In this document: piece after piece, positions 34,002 to 42,652 of the stretch
How positions within the stretch are numbered: position 1 is the first letter of the stretch
Layout of the letters: each line of letters begins with the position of its first letter
NCBI GenBank assembly: GCA_050249835.1
Contig: JBFWPT010000016.1
Location: 1-64,000, forward strand
DNA from: Miltoncostaea sp050249835
Lineage (GTDB): Bacteria > Actinomycetota > Thermoleophilia > Miltoncostaeales > Miltoncostaeaceae
Length of the DNA stretch: 64,000 nt
Direction of reading: 5' to 3'
The notes under the pieces: generated by a model
What the model was told of the DNA's origin: nothing
The model's database searches: none
Seen by the model: the letters and a program-made list of their open reading frames with translations, nothing else
Made by a program: the position numbers and the translations under genes

Positions 34002-34455
34002 CCGTCTCTCCTCGGATCCTCGGGGGGCGGCGCCGAGTCGGCGCGGTGCGGGCGAGACTAGCGGCCGGAGGGGTCGTCCTCGGACCAGAACGACGCGGGG
34101 GCCTAGCAGCTCCCCGAGACCATCCTGACTGTCTGCCTAGGAATCGCCTCCCTCCAGACCACGCAAGGTAGGTGTGCGGCTCCCCCTTCGGTACCGCGAC
34201 ACGGCCATCGGACAGGACGGCCAGCGACAGCAGCCGGCGGGTCTCCCCGCGGGTTAGGTCGCGCGGCGCCTCGACGTACCGAGGCGCGCCGACGATCACC
34301 TCGTGGCGGCCGTCGGTCCTGGCGGCGACGCTGTCGGGCGAGCTATGCGCATCGGCGACCATCCCTCGACGAAGGCGACGCGTCCGGACGCCGGCTTTTC
34401 GACGACCGGACCTACCAGCACGTCGCGCTTCGCGCAGGCGAGCCCTCGGCCCTCC
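34002..34455. other. Stretch with a possible coding remnant on the minus strand
   Basis: No intact gene. On the minus strand, 34,362-34,160 reads EVIVGAPRYVEAPRDLTRGE and then RRLLSLAVLSDGRVAVPKGE, which looks like real protein, before the frame turns to Arg/Pro-rich sequence. There is no signal peptide, so it is probably a fragment of an exported protein. The rest is plain intergenic DNA. Confidence 0.35.
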
Positions 34456-34899
34456 TTAGCCAGCAGCCGCGCGCTGGAACGCGTTGATGCGGCGGATCAC
34501 CACCGGCGCCAGCCGCTGAACCTGGGCAACGTCGTCGCTCAGGGCTGCGTCGAGGAAGCGCGACAGGGTCGCGGTCACCGGCGGCGCGGTCCGGGCGAGG
34601 CGGGCACGCTGACGGTCGAGGACGGGCTCGGCGAGCCGGTAGCGGCTCAGCACGTACATGTGTCGGTCGAACCGGCGCAGGTGGGTGCGCACGACACCTG
34701 CGCGCGTCCTCAGGGCGGCCACGCTCTCGGTTCGCTCGAGGATGGCGCCGAACCGCTGCAACGCGTTCGACCCGGCCTGGACGTCGTCGAGGTAGGTGGT
34801 GACCGGGACGACCGGCGGCGCGGCGGCGGCGCCCGACACCAGGGTGCCGGCGGCGACCGCGACCACGACCAGGACGGTGGGGAGGATGCGGCGGTTCAC
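34456..34899 (-). CDS. Small secreted helical protein (free stalk-like)
   Basis: This 147-aa protein has a signal peptide (residues 1-26, ending SGAAA) and is otherwise helical (ALQRFGAILERTESVAALRT and further Arg-rich helices). Its helix pattern resembles the stalk of the 25365 and 27975 membrane proteins, but it lacks a TM anchor and tip domain. It starts at GTG 34,899, 10 bases after the 34,910 gene, so the two are co-transcribed. Function unknown. Confidence 0.7.
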   Translation of the reverse strand: MNRRILPTVLVVVAVAAGTLVSGAAAAPPVVPVTTYLDDVQAGSNALQRFGAILERTESVAALRTRAGVVRTHLRRFDRHMYVLSRYRLAEPVLDRQRARLARTAPPVTATLSRFLDAALSDDVAQVQRLAPVVIRRINAFQRAAAG

Positions 34900-34909
34900 G
34901 TCGGGCCGC

Positions 34910-35338
34910 TCACGGGTAGCGGTAGGCGACCCGGAAGCTCTGGGTCCCCCGTGCGCAGCGCGCCCGAACAGGGCGGCCGGCCGGGGCGGCGGTGACGCGG
35001 CAGGCGAAGCGGCCGAGGTAGTAGCGGCCGCCGCGCTGGTAGGCCCCCGGCGCGGCGATCAGGCCGCCGTAGGCACTGACGACCTTGCGCGCGGCGGAGC
35101 AGGTCATCCTGTCGGCCGACAAGACCCGGGTGAGTCTGCCGTCGATCGAGTCGGCGCCGCGGACGACGGTGCCGGCCGGGCATGAGGCTGCGGCGGCCGC
35201 GCCGGCGAAGGCGAGTGTCGCCGTTAGGGCGCCCGCGAGCGCCCAGAGGGGCAGCCAGACGCGCTGGCCTCGGCGCGCGGGGCGGTCGGTGATCTCCGCC
35301 GCGACGTCGCCGCGTCCGTCTCTGGCCGGTCCGTTCAC
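34910..35338 (-). CDS. Small exported Cys-containing protein
   Basis: This 142-aa protein has a basic N-terminal part, a signal/TM helix (residues 28-50) and a mature domain with four Cys (ASCPAGT, MTCSAARKVVSAYG, RFACRVTA, RARCARG). The pattern of Cys-x-x-AR followed much later by a Cys in a short strand is common in small exported proteins of soil actinobacteria; no role is known. First gene of a two-gene unit with 34,456. Confidence 0.68.
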   Translation of the reverse strand: MNGPARDGRGDVAAEITDRPARRGQRVWLPLWALAGALTATLAFAGAAAAASCPAGTVVRGADSIDGRLTRVLSADRMTCSAARKVVSAYGGLIAAPGAYQRGGRYYLGRFACRVTAAPAGRPVRARCARGTQSFRVAYRYP

Positions 35339-35728
35339 GTCATGTCCCCCGTCGCCGTGTGGTGGCTGGCCGCGCGTCCGCGCACCCTAATCCAGCTGCC
35401 CTCGCGCGCGCCAGATCGGATCGGCATGGACGTGAGAAGGGATCCCGAGGCCCGGCACTGACCGCTGGTGGAGTGGGATCAGGTCGGTCATGTTGCGCAG
35501 GCGGTCAGCCGATCAGTCGCGAAGGCCGTCGTTGAAGCGGACCCGGGGTGTCGCACTGCGCGGCCGCTGCAGGCCCGTGATCCGCCTCTTCGGGAGGCAA
35601 CCCCCTCGGAAGCTGACGGTCGAAGAGAAGGTGGAGGGCTTAAGGAGCCGAGCCGAAAAGAGGGCGCGCCGGGACGGCGCTGGTGCCGACCCGGAGCGCG
35701 AGTCGTCGTCGCGGCCGCGCCCTCCCGG
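35339..35728. other. Gene-free stretch
   Basis: About 390 bases. A plus-strand segment reads RLFGRQPPRKLTVEEKVEGL but has no start or continuation, so it may be a fragment. No promoter, hairpin or repeat stands out. Confidence 0.35.
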
Positions 35729-36388
35729 TCAGGACACCTGCTGGGTTGCACCGATCGTCGCTTTGCCGCGGCGTCCGACGAATCCCGCGACGGAGGCCCC
35801 TTCGCCGATCTCCCGGAAGGGCTTCCACTTCCAGCACCAGCCGCGCGTGCAGAACGACTCGGGGAAGTCGTTCTGGACCCGGTAGGCCACGGCAAGGCGA
35901 GCGGCGTTCGCGGCCGCAGTGCAGGTTACCGGTCCGGTGACGCGGGACACCACGATCCGCGAGGTCCCGTAGTAGCGGGTGATGTCGCACCGGATGCCGC
36001 CCGCCGGCGCGGTGCGCCCGGGCACCGTCAGAGAGGCACGGAAGTGCCCCGACCCCACCTGCCACCGCCCCGGGGCGGGCCTGGGGAAGACGACCCTGGC
36101 GAACCAGGCGGTGCCGGAGCGGACGAGCGGCCGCATCGCGCAGGCCTCCCCCTTGCCGGGCGCCCGCCAGCAGACCTTCGCCCGGTCCACGTAATCGGCC
36201 GCGTACATGTTGTGGGCGACCAGTGAACCGTCTGCCCGCAGCACAAGCCCGACGCAGACGTCCCCCGTCTCGCTGCAGAGCAAGGACTGCTTCGCCGTCG
36301 CGGTCGCGCTGGTGGCCAGGACGCCGGCTGCGACCGCGGCTAGTGAGACCGCCACCGCGGCCTCAGAACGACTGCGTCTACGCACCAT
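35729..36388 (-). CDS. Secreted hypothetical protein
   Basis: This 219-aa protein starts at ATG 36,388 with GAGG upstream. A signal peptide (residues 1-33, ending TATA) precedes a beta-rich body with eight Cys (LLCSETGDVCVG, KVCWRAPGKGEACAM, IRCDITRYYG, VTCTAAA, SFCTRGWCWKW). The many Cys suggest a compact disulfide-bonded domain. No homology recognised. The N-terminal 13 codons upstream of the chosen ATG are open but lack a ribosome site. Confidence 0.72.
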   Translation of the reverse strand: MVRRRSRSEAAVAVSLAAVAAGVLATSATATAKQSLLCSETGDVCVGLVLRADGSLVAHNMYAADYVDRAKVCWRAPGKGEACAMRPLVRSGTAWFARVVFPRPAPGRWQVGSGHFRASLTVPGRTAPAGGIRCDITRYYGTSRIVVSRVTGPVTCTAAANAARLAVAYRVQNDFPESFCTRGWCWKWKPFREIGEGASVAGFVGRRGKATIGATQQVS

Positions 36389-36429
36389 GACACCTCGGTG
36401 GTCGGGAGCGGGTCGTGGATCAGGCAAAC

Positions 36430-37540
36430 GCGATCATGTTGGGGCGACGGCGTGAAAACGACTAACCGTCGTCGGTACAGCCCCCACTGTCGCTGACCCG
36501 CCCGCTGCTGCCCTCGGAGGCAAGGCACGCGCGGAGCGGCCGGGGCAGACCGCCTCCGGGAGAGCTGCCTCGTCCGCGGCGGCGAGCGGAGAGCTCTGCG
36601 CCGGTCCCGCCGGCGGCGGAGACTGAGGCCATGGACGCCGCCACTTCCGCCGCCGGCGGGACCGGCGCGCCCTGCAGGCGCCCGGTCAGTCGGGGTGGGG
36701 AGCCATCGGCGAGTCCGGCAATGACCCAACCCAGTTCCAACAGCGCCCGGCGGATGCGGTCGAAGCCCGGGGTCGTCGGTGGGCAGCTCGGCGAGCGGGG
36801 CGAGGGCCGCGACGCTCGGAACGCCGGGTGGAGTTCCGAGCGTCGAGTCCTTCCCCGGGGACGGTGTCATCGGCGCGGGCTTCGCGGACGTAGCCGGCGC
36901 CAGGAGCGACGCCGCTAAGAGGTCGGCCATCTCCGCAGCGGGCGGGTCGTGTCGTGTCGGTGGAGGGTCGCCATCCGAAGCATGTCTGGGCCCTGCAGGT
37001 CGAGGGAGCGGAGAGTCTCAGTAGAGGTCCGTGCGGTCAGGGCTGCCGCGACGCCGTGGCGCCGATTCATCCCTGGGGGACGGTTGGGCGGCCCGTGACG
37101 TGTATCGCCGGGCGGGTGTGCGGTGGCGGCGCGGTGCCCCGGATGCCTCAGGCGGTGAGGGGTGTGCGGCTGCGGCGCCGGATGGGCACCGGAGGTTTCC
37201 GCCATGCTTCGTGTGTTGCCCAGACTGCGGAGCCGAACTCGACGAGCCGCATCATTGCGGCTGCAGATGGAGCGCTGCTCATCCGGCAAGGCCCAGCATC
37301 TGTCCTGCGGATGCTCTGTACGCGACCCGACGGAGTCGGTGTGGACGGGCATCTGTCCGGGGCTGGCGGAGGCGGCCGCACGCGGCTCGTACGCCCGGAT
37401 GAGTCCTGCCGGGGTGGGAGCCGTGGGAGCCGTGTGCCGAAGACGCCCCGCGCGATGCCGGCACTGACCCCTTCTCGTCGTCTCCGAGCAGACGGGCAGG
37501 GACACCCTCTCCCGGCGCTGACGCCGCCGCGCCGTGTGGG
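36430..37540. other. 1.1-kb stretch without an intact gene
   Basis: It contains the large inverted repeat at 36,598-36,668. A possible frameshifted minus-strand gene spans 36,462-36,930: SLLAPATSAKPAPMTPSPG in one frame, then LLELGWVIAGLADGSPPRLT in another. From 36,930 to 37,540 I see only Arg/Pro-rich shadow frames. Confidence 0.35.
36598..36668. repeat. Perfect 23-bp inverted repeat with 25-bp spacer
   Basis: Left arm 36,598-36,620 begins gcgccggtcccgccgg. The right arm 36,646-36,668 is its exact reverse complement. It would form a very stable hairpin. It lies in non-coding or decayed DNA, so it may be a terminator, a protein-binding site or the remains of a small mobile repeat. Confidence 0.7.
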
Positions 37541-38038
37541 TCAACCCCAGTAGTAGCCGACTGACCCGCGAGCGTGCTCGCCCCCGGAGCAGCTTCCGGT
37601 GAGCACCCGGACGCGTGCCAGATCGAACTCCCTGTGCCCGAACAGGACCTTGCCGACGTTCCGTTTGGTGAACCGCGGGATCCTGACGACCCCGGGGGCG
37701 TCGAGCGCCGCGACGGTGCTCCGCGCGACACGCTTGGCATCCCCCGGCAGCAACGTGGTGACGACGCACCATCTGCCGGCCGGCAGGCGGACGCTCCCGC
37801 GGGTGGTCATGACGACGACGGCAGAACCCGTTGGACTGATTCGGCGCTGGTGCCATCGCAGGTCCAGCGTCCCGACGCGCGGGTCGTCGTAGCGTCCTCC
37901 TTCGGTGACCGGCACGACATCGCGGATCGCCGTCGCGGTCCCGGCGAAGGCGAGCGCGACCGCGGCCGCGCCGGCGCAGGCTGCTGCTAGTGCCGCGGGT
38001 CGGGGTACAGGCGTGCGTGGATGAGTCCGGGGGCGCAT
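37541..38038 (-). CDS. Secreted hypothetical protein (intact copy of a tandem pair)
   Basis: This 165-aa protein starts at ATG 38,038 with GAGGGAG about six bases before, overlapping the stop of the copy upstream (TGATG). The signal peptide is residues 1-40 (ACAGAAAVALAFAGTATA). The mature part contains DDPRVGTLDLRWHQRR, then GSVRLPAGRWCVVTTLLPGD and ends with HARGSVGYYWG. The decayed copy at 38,038-38,510 shows the same blocks. It contains two Cys (RWCVVT and TGSCSGG). Function unknown; probably surface-exposed. Confidence 0.75.
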   Translation of the reverse strand: MRPRTHPRTPVPRPAALAAACAGAAAVALAFAGTATAIRDVVPVTEGGRYDDPRVGTLDLRWHQRRISPTGSAVVVMTTRGSVRLPAGRWCVVTTLLPGDAKRVARSTVAALDAPGVVRIPRFTKRNVGKVLFGHREFDLARVRVLTGSCSGGEHARGSVGYYWG

Positions 38039-38510
38039 CAGCCGCTCCCTCTGAGGTAGGTGTCTCCGCGGGCGTGGACCCGCCCCGTGCATCCGCCGGT
38101 CCGCACCTGGGTGCGGGCGAGATGGATCTGAGTGGAGCCGCCCCACCTGGCAACGCCGAGTGCGCGCCGGTCGAAGCGGAGGATCCTGACCGCCCCCGCC
38201 TGGCGGACGGCGATGGTGGCGCTGCGGCTCGATTGGCGCGAGGTCATCGGCATCACGGGGTGATCAGGCATCAGCGTCCCACCGGCAGGCGGACGCTGCC
38301 GCGGACGGTGGCGGTGACGTAGTAGTCCTTGGCGCGCTGGACGTAGACGAAGTCGATCGTCCCGAGGCGCGGGTCTCATAGTCACCGCCGATCGTGATCG
38401 GCAAGGAGATCCTGCCGGACTGGGACGTCGCCGCCGTCGCGCCGGCGAGGCTGAGCGCCGCAGGCGGCGACCGCGGCCGCCGCGATCAGGGTGATGAACC
38501 GGGTCTTCAC
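38038..38510 (-). pseudogene. Decayed tandem copy of the 37,541-38,038 gene
   Basis: GTG 38,510 has a good ribosome site (GAGGAG) and starts VKTRFITLIAAAAVAACGAQ. Frame changes then give SQSGRISLPITIGGDYE, DPRLGTIDFVYVQRAKDYY, GSVRLPVGR and HLARTQVRTGGCTG in order. These match the neighbour's blocks DPRVGTLDL, GSVRLPAGRW and DLARVRVLTGSCSG. The Trp of the RW motif reads TGA here. At least three frame disruptions are needed, so it is not functional. Confidence 0.7.
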
Positions 38511-38890
38511 GAGGCTCCTCGACGTCCAGAGCTTGAATCGGGCCGCGGGCCGCGGCTCACCGGGATAGGTCCTGGGTGCCGTCGCCGTAGTAGCAGTCGC
38601 TCCGTCCCACCCCTCTGCCTCTGCTCCCGACGAAGGCGACGAAGAGGACGATGACGGCGGCGACGATACGATCCAGGCCCAAGGGGGGAGGTCATCCCTG
38701 GCCGGATCCTCTGCGCGCCGGCCCGCGGGGGCAACCACCCGCTCGGCTAGTCGGGACCGCCGGATCCCGTCGTCTGCGGAGCCGCTCACGAGCGCACCAG
38801 TGTTCCTCTAGTGCATTTACGTCCGCGTCGTGTAGCTTGGCCGCCGGGCCGGGCGGGTCGCCCGGACGGCGACGATCAGGGGGTGGGGAC
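38511..38890. other. Divergent intergenic stretch
   Basis: About 380 bases between the leftward pseudogene and the rightward gene at 38,891. Open frames here have Arg/Ser-rich composition and no ribosome site. It should contain the promoter for 38,891, but I could not assign it. Confidence 0.35.
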
Positions 38891-39754
38891 GTGAGGCGAC
38901 CTAGCTCGCGGAGGGTGCGGTCCCCGCGGAGTGTCAGGCGCTGGGGTAGAAGAGCCGTCTGCGTCCTCGTGATCGCGGCGGCCGCCGCCGTGCCGTCCAC
39001 CGCCTCTGGCGAGGGAGGAACCTCGATAGCGGCCGCCCCGCCGCTTCCGGTCGGACAGCAGACGTTCGGGGCGATCGAGCGGCTCGACTTCTACAAGGCC
39101 TCGCTGAACGCCGGCGATACTCTCACCGTCGATTTCGCCTCCATCGACGGCAACTACGTTCAGATCTGCATGCTGAAGCCGGAGATCACGGACTTCACCC
39201 TCGCCGAGTCTGAGTGCTGGACTGTCAGCAACTGGACCGAGACCGCCTCCCAGTTCCGTTGGACGGTCCCGGCCCCCGGCGCGTGGACGTTCCTGATCGC
39301 CAACGGCCTCTGCATCGACGATGGCGGCGACTACGTCACCAACCCCTGCTCCCGTAAGACCTCGTACGCGTTCACCGCCTCGGTCACCCCGGCGCCGCCA
39401 CCGGTCCAGCCGGTGGCACCGCCGGTCCAGCCGGCCCCGACCGTGCAGCCGACGAGCATGCGCCTGACCGTCTGGCCGAAACGACGTGTCGGACAGGATC
39501 TGCTGCTGTCGGCCCGCGTGCGCTCCCCCGGCGGAGATCCGAGTGGCCGCTGCGCGTTCCAGCGCGGTCGTTCGGGCAAGTGGGTCCAGTTCCGGGTGGT
39601 GCGCCTGCGGGCCGGCCATCCCTGCCGCACCTTCGTGAGGCTCGACCGTGCCGGCGGCACGGCGTTCCGTGGGTTTTACCTGCCGGATCCGGGCTGGGCC
39701 CCGGCGAAGGCCACTAGCGGCAGGATCGTGGTGCTGCCCCGCCGGCGACGCTGA
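38891..39754 (+). CDS. Secreted protein with PPC-like beta domain
   Basis: This 287-aa protein starts at GTG 38,891. A signal peptide (residues 16-37) follows an Arg-rich start. Residues 50-165 look like a bacterial pre-peptidase C-terminal (PPC) fold: IERLDFYKASLNAGDTLTVD, then WTVPAPGAWTFLIAN. A Pro-Val linker leads to an Ig-like C-terminal domain (residues 195-287) with a Cys pair (GRCAFQRG and HPCRTFV). PPC domains help secretion or substrate binding of exported enzymes, but no catalytic domain is present here. A strong hairpin follows. Confidence 0.75.
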   Translation: MRRPSSRRVRSPRSVRRWGRRAVCVLVIAAAAAVPSTASGEGGTSIAAAPPLPVGQQTFGAIERLDFYKASLNAGDTLTVDFASIDGNYVQICMLKPEITDFTLAESECWTVSNWTETASQFRWTVPAPGAWTFLIANGLCIDDGGDYVTNPCSRKTSYAFTASVTPAPPPVQPVAPPVQPAPTVQPTSMRLTVWPKRRVGQDLLLSARVRSPGGDPSGRCAFQRGRSGKWVQFRVVRLRAGHPCRTFVRLDRAGGTAFRGFYLPDPGWAPAKATSGRIVVLPRRRR

Positions 39755-39798
39755 CCTCTCCGGTAGCCGTGCGGGGCTGACACCCGGCGCCGGAGGCG

Positions 39799-39851
39799 CG
39801 GATGTGAGAGCGAGGCTTAGGGGCCCCATCTCGGCTCCCCTCTCACATCCG
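39799..39851 (+). terminator. Hairpin terminator
   Basis: A perfect 12-bp stem, cggatgtgagag (39,799-39,810) and ctctcacatccg (39,840-39,851), encloses a loop with its own ggggcccc palindrome. It lies 44 bases after the stop of 38,891-39,754. Confidence 0.6.
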
Positions 39852-40012
39852 GTGGGTACGCGAGCGGTCACCCCCGCGAGGGCACGGGGAGACCCGCGTG
39901 GCGGGTTCGCGAGTGGTCCACCAAGCCGCAGAGCGTTGCCCGAAGCAGTTCGTGTACGCGTTGGATGGTCTCCCGAGTTCAGCGGCCGAGTGATCCGCGG
40001 CGCCCGCTTCCC

Positions 40013-40133
40013 ATGGAGGGAGCGGTGGAGGGGGCGAGGACCCGTGGTCGACGATGGCGATAAGCAGGGGTCTTCCGGGAATGGGTCGTCGCCTCGTGAG
40101 CGGCGAGTCGAGGGTTGGAGTCCCTTCTCCGTT
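40013..40133 (+). ncRNA. tRNA-like element, copy A
   Basis: The 3' half folds like a tRNA. The anticodon stem is gtcgc/gcggc (40,088-40,092 with 40,100-40,104) around loop ctcgtga (anticodon position CGT, threonine). A 5-base variable region follows, then T stem gaggg/ccctt around ttggagt, and a closing strand ctccgt (40,127-40,132) that can pair with atggag at 40,013-40,018. About 69 bases instead of the normal 19 lie between the acceptor strand and anticodon stem, so this is not a functional standard tRNA. A related copy B lies at 53.46-53.58 kb. Confidence 0.5.
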
Positions 40134-40175
40134 CTTTCGCAGTTGGTGATGACGGGAACCGACGCGATGCGTCGG

Positions 40176-40571
40176 TCAGTCAGGAGCGACGCGAATGCGG
40201 GAGTACCCAGACGCCCAGATCCGGAAGCCGTGCCCAGATACTCGGGAGTAGCACTGCATGTACGCACGGCGGGAGGTGCATACGAATCCACCCTTCTGGA
40301 TGGTGCGGCCAAATCCCAGAACACGGCCGGGGGCACCGACGTAGATGCCTTTCCCGACTGTTGCTCGCTTCTCGTGACGGAGAATCACCACGCGAAGATT
40401 ATTCTGCGTCTGGCAGTCCACCGACGGGGCTGCCCGGAAGTACGAACAGGCGATGTTGTCATCGGGTGAATGCCACCACTGCGTAAGGGGGGACGCGCTG
40501 GCGCTCGCCGCCAGGCCGAGCCCGCCGCAGGCCGCCAGACTTAGGGCGACCGCGATCCGCCTCATGCTCAT
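40176..40571 (-). CDS. Small secreted DUF6636-type protein
   Basis: This 131-aa protein starts at ATG 40,571 after GAAGGGAG. A signal peptide (residues 1-25, ending SASA) precedes a DUF6636-like domain: WHSPDDNIACSYF, VDCQTQNN, IQKGGFVCTSRRAYMQCYS. The conserved order is SP-x-x-NI-x-C, a later Cys, then a Cys-x6-C pair near the end. Two other copies of this domain occur in the window (27975 C-terminus and 42138). Function unknown. Confidence 0.78.
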   Translation of the reverse strand: MSMRRIAVALSLAACGGLGLAASASASPLTQWWHSPDDNIACSYFRAAPSVDCQTQNNLRVVILRHEKRATVGKGIYVGAPGRVLGFGRTIQKGGFVCTSRRAYMQCYSRVSGHGFRIWASGYSRIRVAPD

Positions 40572-40818
40572 TTCGGCTCCCTTCGTCAAGGTCCAAGCCT
40601 CGTTCTCAAGGCTATCGGCGTGGTGGATGGTCTGGGGCGTCTCGAAGGAAGGAGTCGATCAGGAAGGCGTGCGCGCGTGCCGCGCGGGAGGATACCGAGG
40701 GACTGTCGAGTTCACGACGTGCCGGATTCCCGTTAATTGCTATGCCTCCGGGGGGCGAAGCCGTTCTTTCCCGACCGTAGCCTCTCGGCCGCCCAGCTGA
40801 TGCCCCGGGGGAGGACGA

Positions 40819-41394
40819 GTGCCTAGATGGTTTGCCGCGCTGGTTGCAGGTCTTGCGTTCGCCTTCGGCGCCCTCGCCGGTTGCGGGAGCGAGGGGGAAG
40901 CGGAGGGTGGTGCCTCCGTCGCTTCGGACCGGACGACCGTGGCCGCTGCCGGAACGCTTTCATCGGATACGAGGCCGGCGACCACGAAGGAGACTTCGAC
41001 CGGGGGTCCGGCCGTCGTGCCATTGTCAACCGCGGCGCAAACTCAGGCTCCGTCCCCTCCTCGGGCTCCAGCCCCCGAGCCTCGCTACACCGAGGACAGC
41101 CCGGAATACCTCCTCGCGGTGATCGACGGTGAACCCACCGAACCCGCATCCCTAGACCGCTATCGCCGGCTGATCGACAGCATCCGCCGCACCTGCAGTG
41201 GGAACAGGATGCGCATCGCCGACCAAGTCGTGAACGTCAGGGAACTCCTGGAGGACGAGGGAGGTCCTTCCGAGCCTGTGATCGAGCACCTCCGACAGCT
41301 TCGGACGGCGACGTCTGTGGAAGGCCTCGGCTCGGAGCGCGACTGCTCCGACATCTTCGCGGCGTATGTCTTCCTCCGCGTGAACGAGGGTTGA
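40819..41394 (+). CDS. Lipoprotein, unknown function
   Basis: This 191-aa protein starts at GTG 40,819 behind GGAGGACGA. A lipobox (ALAGCGSE) places the lipidated Cys at about 20. A Ser/Thr/Pro-rich linker (residues 25-85) leads to a helical domain (residues 90-191) with a Cys pair (RRTCSGNRM and ERDCSDIF). Only 3 bases separate it from the next gene, so they are co-translated. No family recognised. Confidence 0.75.
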   Translation: MPRWFAALVAGLAFAFGALAGCGSEGEAEGGASVASDRTTVAAAGTLSSDTRPATTKETSTGGPAVVPLSTAAQTQAPSPPRAPAPEPRYTEDSPEYLLAVIDGEPTEPASLDRYRRLIDSIRRTCSGNRMRIADQVVNVRELLEDEGGPSEPVIEHLRQLRTATSVEGLGSERDCSDIFAAYVFLRVNEG

Positions 41395-41397
41395 GCG

Positions 41398-41967
41398 GTG
41401 GCTGACTATCTTCAGGGCCACCCCGAGCACCCGAAACCGATCAAGGACGGCGTGCTCCGCCATGACGGGGACGGCGGCCTAGTCTTCACCAAGGCTGCGG
41501 GCTCCGCGCTTCCCCTGCCTGGGCATGCGGTGACGGTGGACGTCGAGATCCGACTGGCCGACGCCGAGCTCCAGGCGGTCAACCTCGGCGGGCTACGGCA
41601 GAGCTCGTCCATCGCCCTCGGAGGCCTCGCCCCGGTCGGTGATGACCTGCTGCTCGGCCTCGGTGGGGTCGTGGGAGGCGGCGAGAACGGCACCATTACC
41701 TGCCTGATCGAGCGCGACGGCCACCGGCACCTCGTCTCCTTCTGGGCAGAGGCGCAAGCCGCACGCGGACTGCTCGAAGAGTTCGCCCGAGCCCGCGTCG
41801 CGATGGGCCGGCGCCCACTCCCCACCATCGAGAGTCTCGACGCCGGCACCGAAGCTCTGGACCGCGCTTCCCGTCGCGACGAGCAGATGACGGATATCCG
41901 GGAGCAATTGCGGCGCCAGACGGAGCTCCTCGAACGGATCGCTGCGGCCCTGGAGTCCGGGCGGTAG
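41398..41967 (+). CDS. Cytoplasmic hypothetical protein with C-terminal coiled coil
   Basis: This 189-aa protein has no signal or TM segment, unusual in this neighbourhood. Residues 1-110 are beta-rich (HAVTVDVEIRLADAELQAVN). Residues 115-189 are helical, ending in a heptad-like coil (REQLRRQTELLERIAAALES). It follows the lipoprotein gene by 3 bases in the same direction. No function is evident; a PH-like or scaffold fold is possible. Confidence 0.7.
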   Translation: MADYLQGHPEHPKPIKDGVLRHDGDGGLVFTKAAGSALPLPGHAVTVDVEIRLADAELQAVNLGGLRQSSSIALGGLAPVGDDLLLGLGGVVGGGENGTITCLIERDGHRHLVSFWAEAQAARGLLEEFARARVAMGRRPLPTIESLDAGTEALDRASRRDEQMTDIREQLRRQTELLERIAAALESGR

Positions 41968-42137
41968 GTGGACCTCGAGCCCCGCGCCCGCCTAGAACGT
42001 CGATCCCGGTTTAGATGGCGGTCGTTCTCGCGCTTGAACCGCGCGCATCCGTTCGCATCGCGCCGAGGGGGACCGAGGGAGAACCGGCCGGCCGGCCGGC
42101 CGGTAACCCCGGGTCCCGGCCGACTCCGCGCGCCCGT

Positions 42138-42596
42138 TCAGAAGATGCGCTGACGTTCGCGGCTGAGAAAGAAGCCGCGTCCTGTGGTGAGGCGGGTGCA
42201 GGTGACGCCGGACTTGCGGGAGACGCACTTGTTGCCGCCTTTGGTGATGCTCCGCCCGTAGGGCAGGACGCGGGTTCCGCGGACGAGGTCGCCGGGGCAG
42301 AAGCGCGAGGGGCGCCGGGTGTTGTCCATCGCCCACGACCATGCGTAGGTGGCTCCGCCGTAGCCGCGGCAGGTCGCCGAGAGCACCCAACATTGGACGG
42401 TTGTGTCGGAGGTGAGGAAGCAGTGGATGTTGCCGCTTGGGCTGCGGAAGCTGCTCGTCGAGGCAGCCGAGCCCTGTCCCGCGAACGCCAGGACGGCCAC
42501 CACGACCGATGCGGTGGCGACGAGGCTGGCGAGGCGTCGCCCCGTTCGCGGCTGGTCCTGCGACAAGGGGTTGCTGTTGCTGTTGTTGGTGGTCAC
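42138..42596 (-). CDS. Secreted DUF6636 protein
   Basis: This 152-aa protein starts at GTG 42,596 with AAGGAG nine bases upstream. An Asn/Ser/Arg N-region and signal helix (residues 23-45) precede a full DUF6636 domain: FRSPSGNIHCFLTSDTTVQC, then FCPGDLVRGTRVLPYG and NKCVSRKSGVTCTRL, ending GRGFFLSRERQRIF. Six Cys in the mature part likely make three disulfides. It is the last gene of a leftward operon after the thermonuclease and M48 protease. Confidence 0.83.
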   Translation of the reverse strand: MTTNNSNSNPLSQDQPRTGRRLASLVATASVVVAVLAFAGQGSAASTSSFRSPSGNIHCFLTSDTTVQCWVLSATCRGYGGATYAWSWAMDNTRRPSRFCPGDLVRGTRVLPYGRSITKGGNKCVSRKSGVTCTRLTTGRGFFLSRERQRIF

Positions 42597-42652
42597 GAGT
42601 TCTCCTTGGGTAGGAGGACCGGTACGGGGCGGGCGTGGCTCGTCTGCGGCGC

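Noticed and set aside
36915..38153. 412-aa minus-strand frame
   Set aside because: Mixed Arg/His/Pro composition, and it overlaps the intact secreted protein at 37,541 in another frame; no start signal.
40088..40133. Functional tRNA-Thr genes at copies A and B
   Set aside because: The D-arm region is about 50 bases too long, T-loop bases deviate (TTGGAGT in A, a short loop in B) and the acceptor stems are imperfect.
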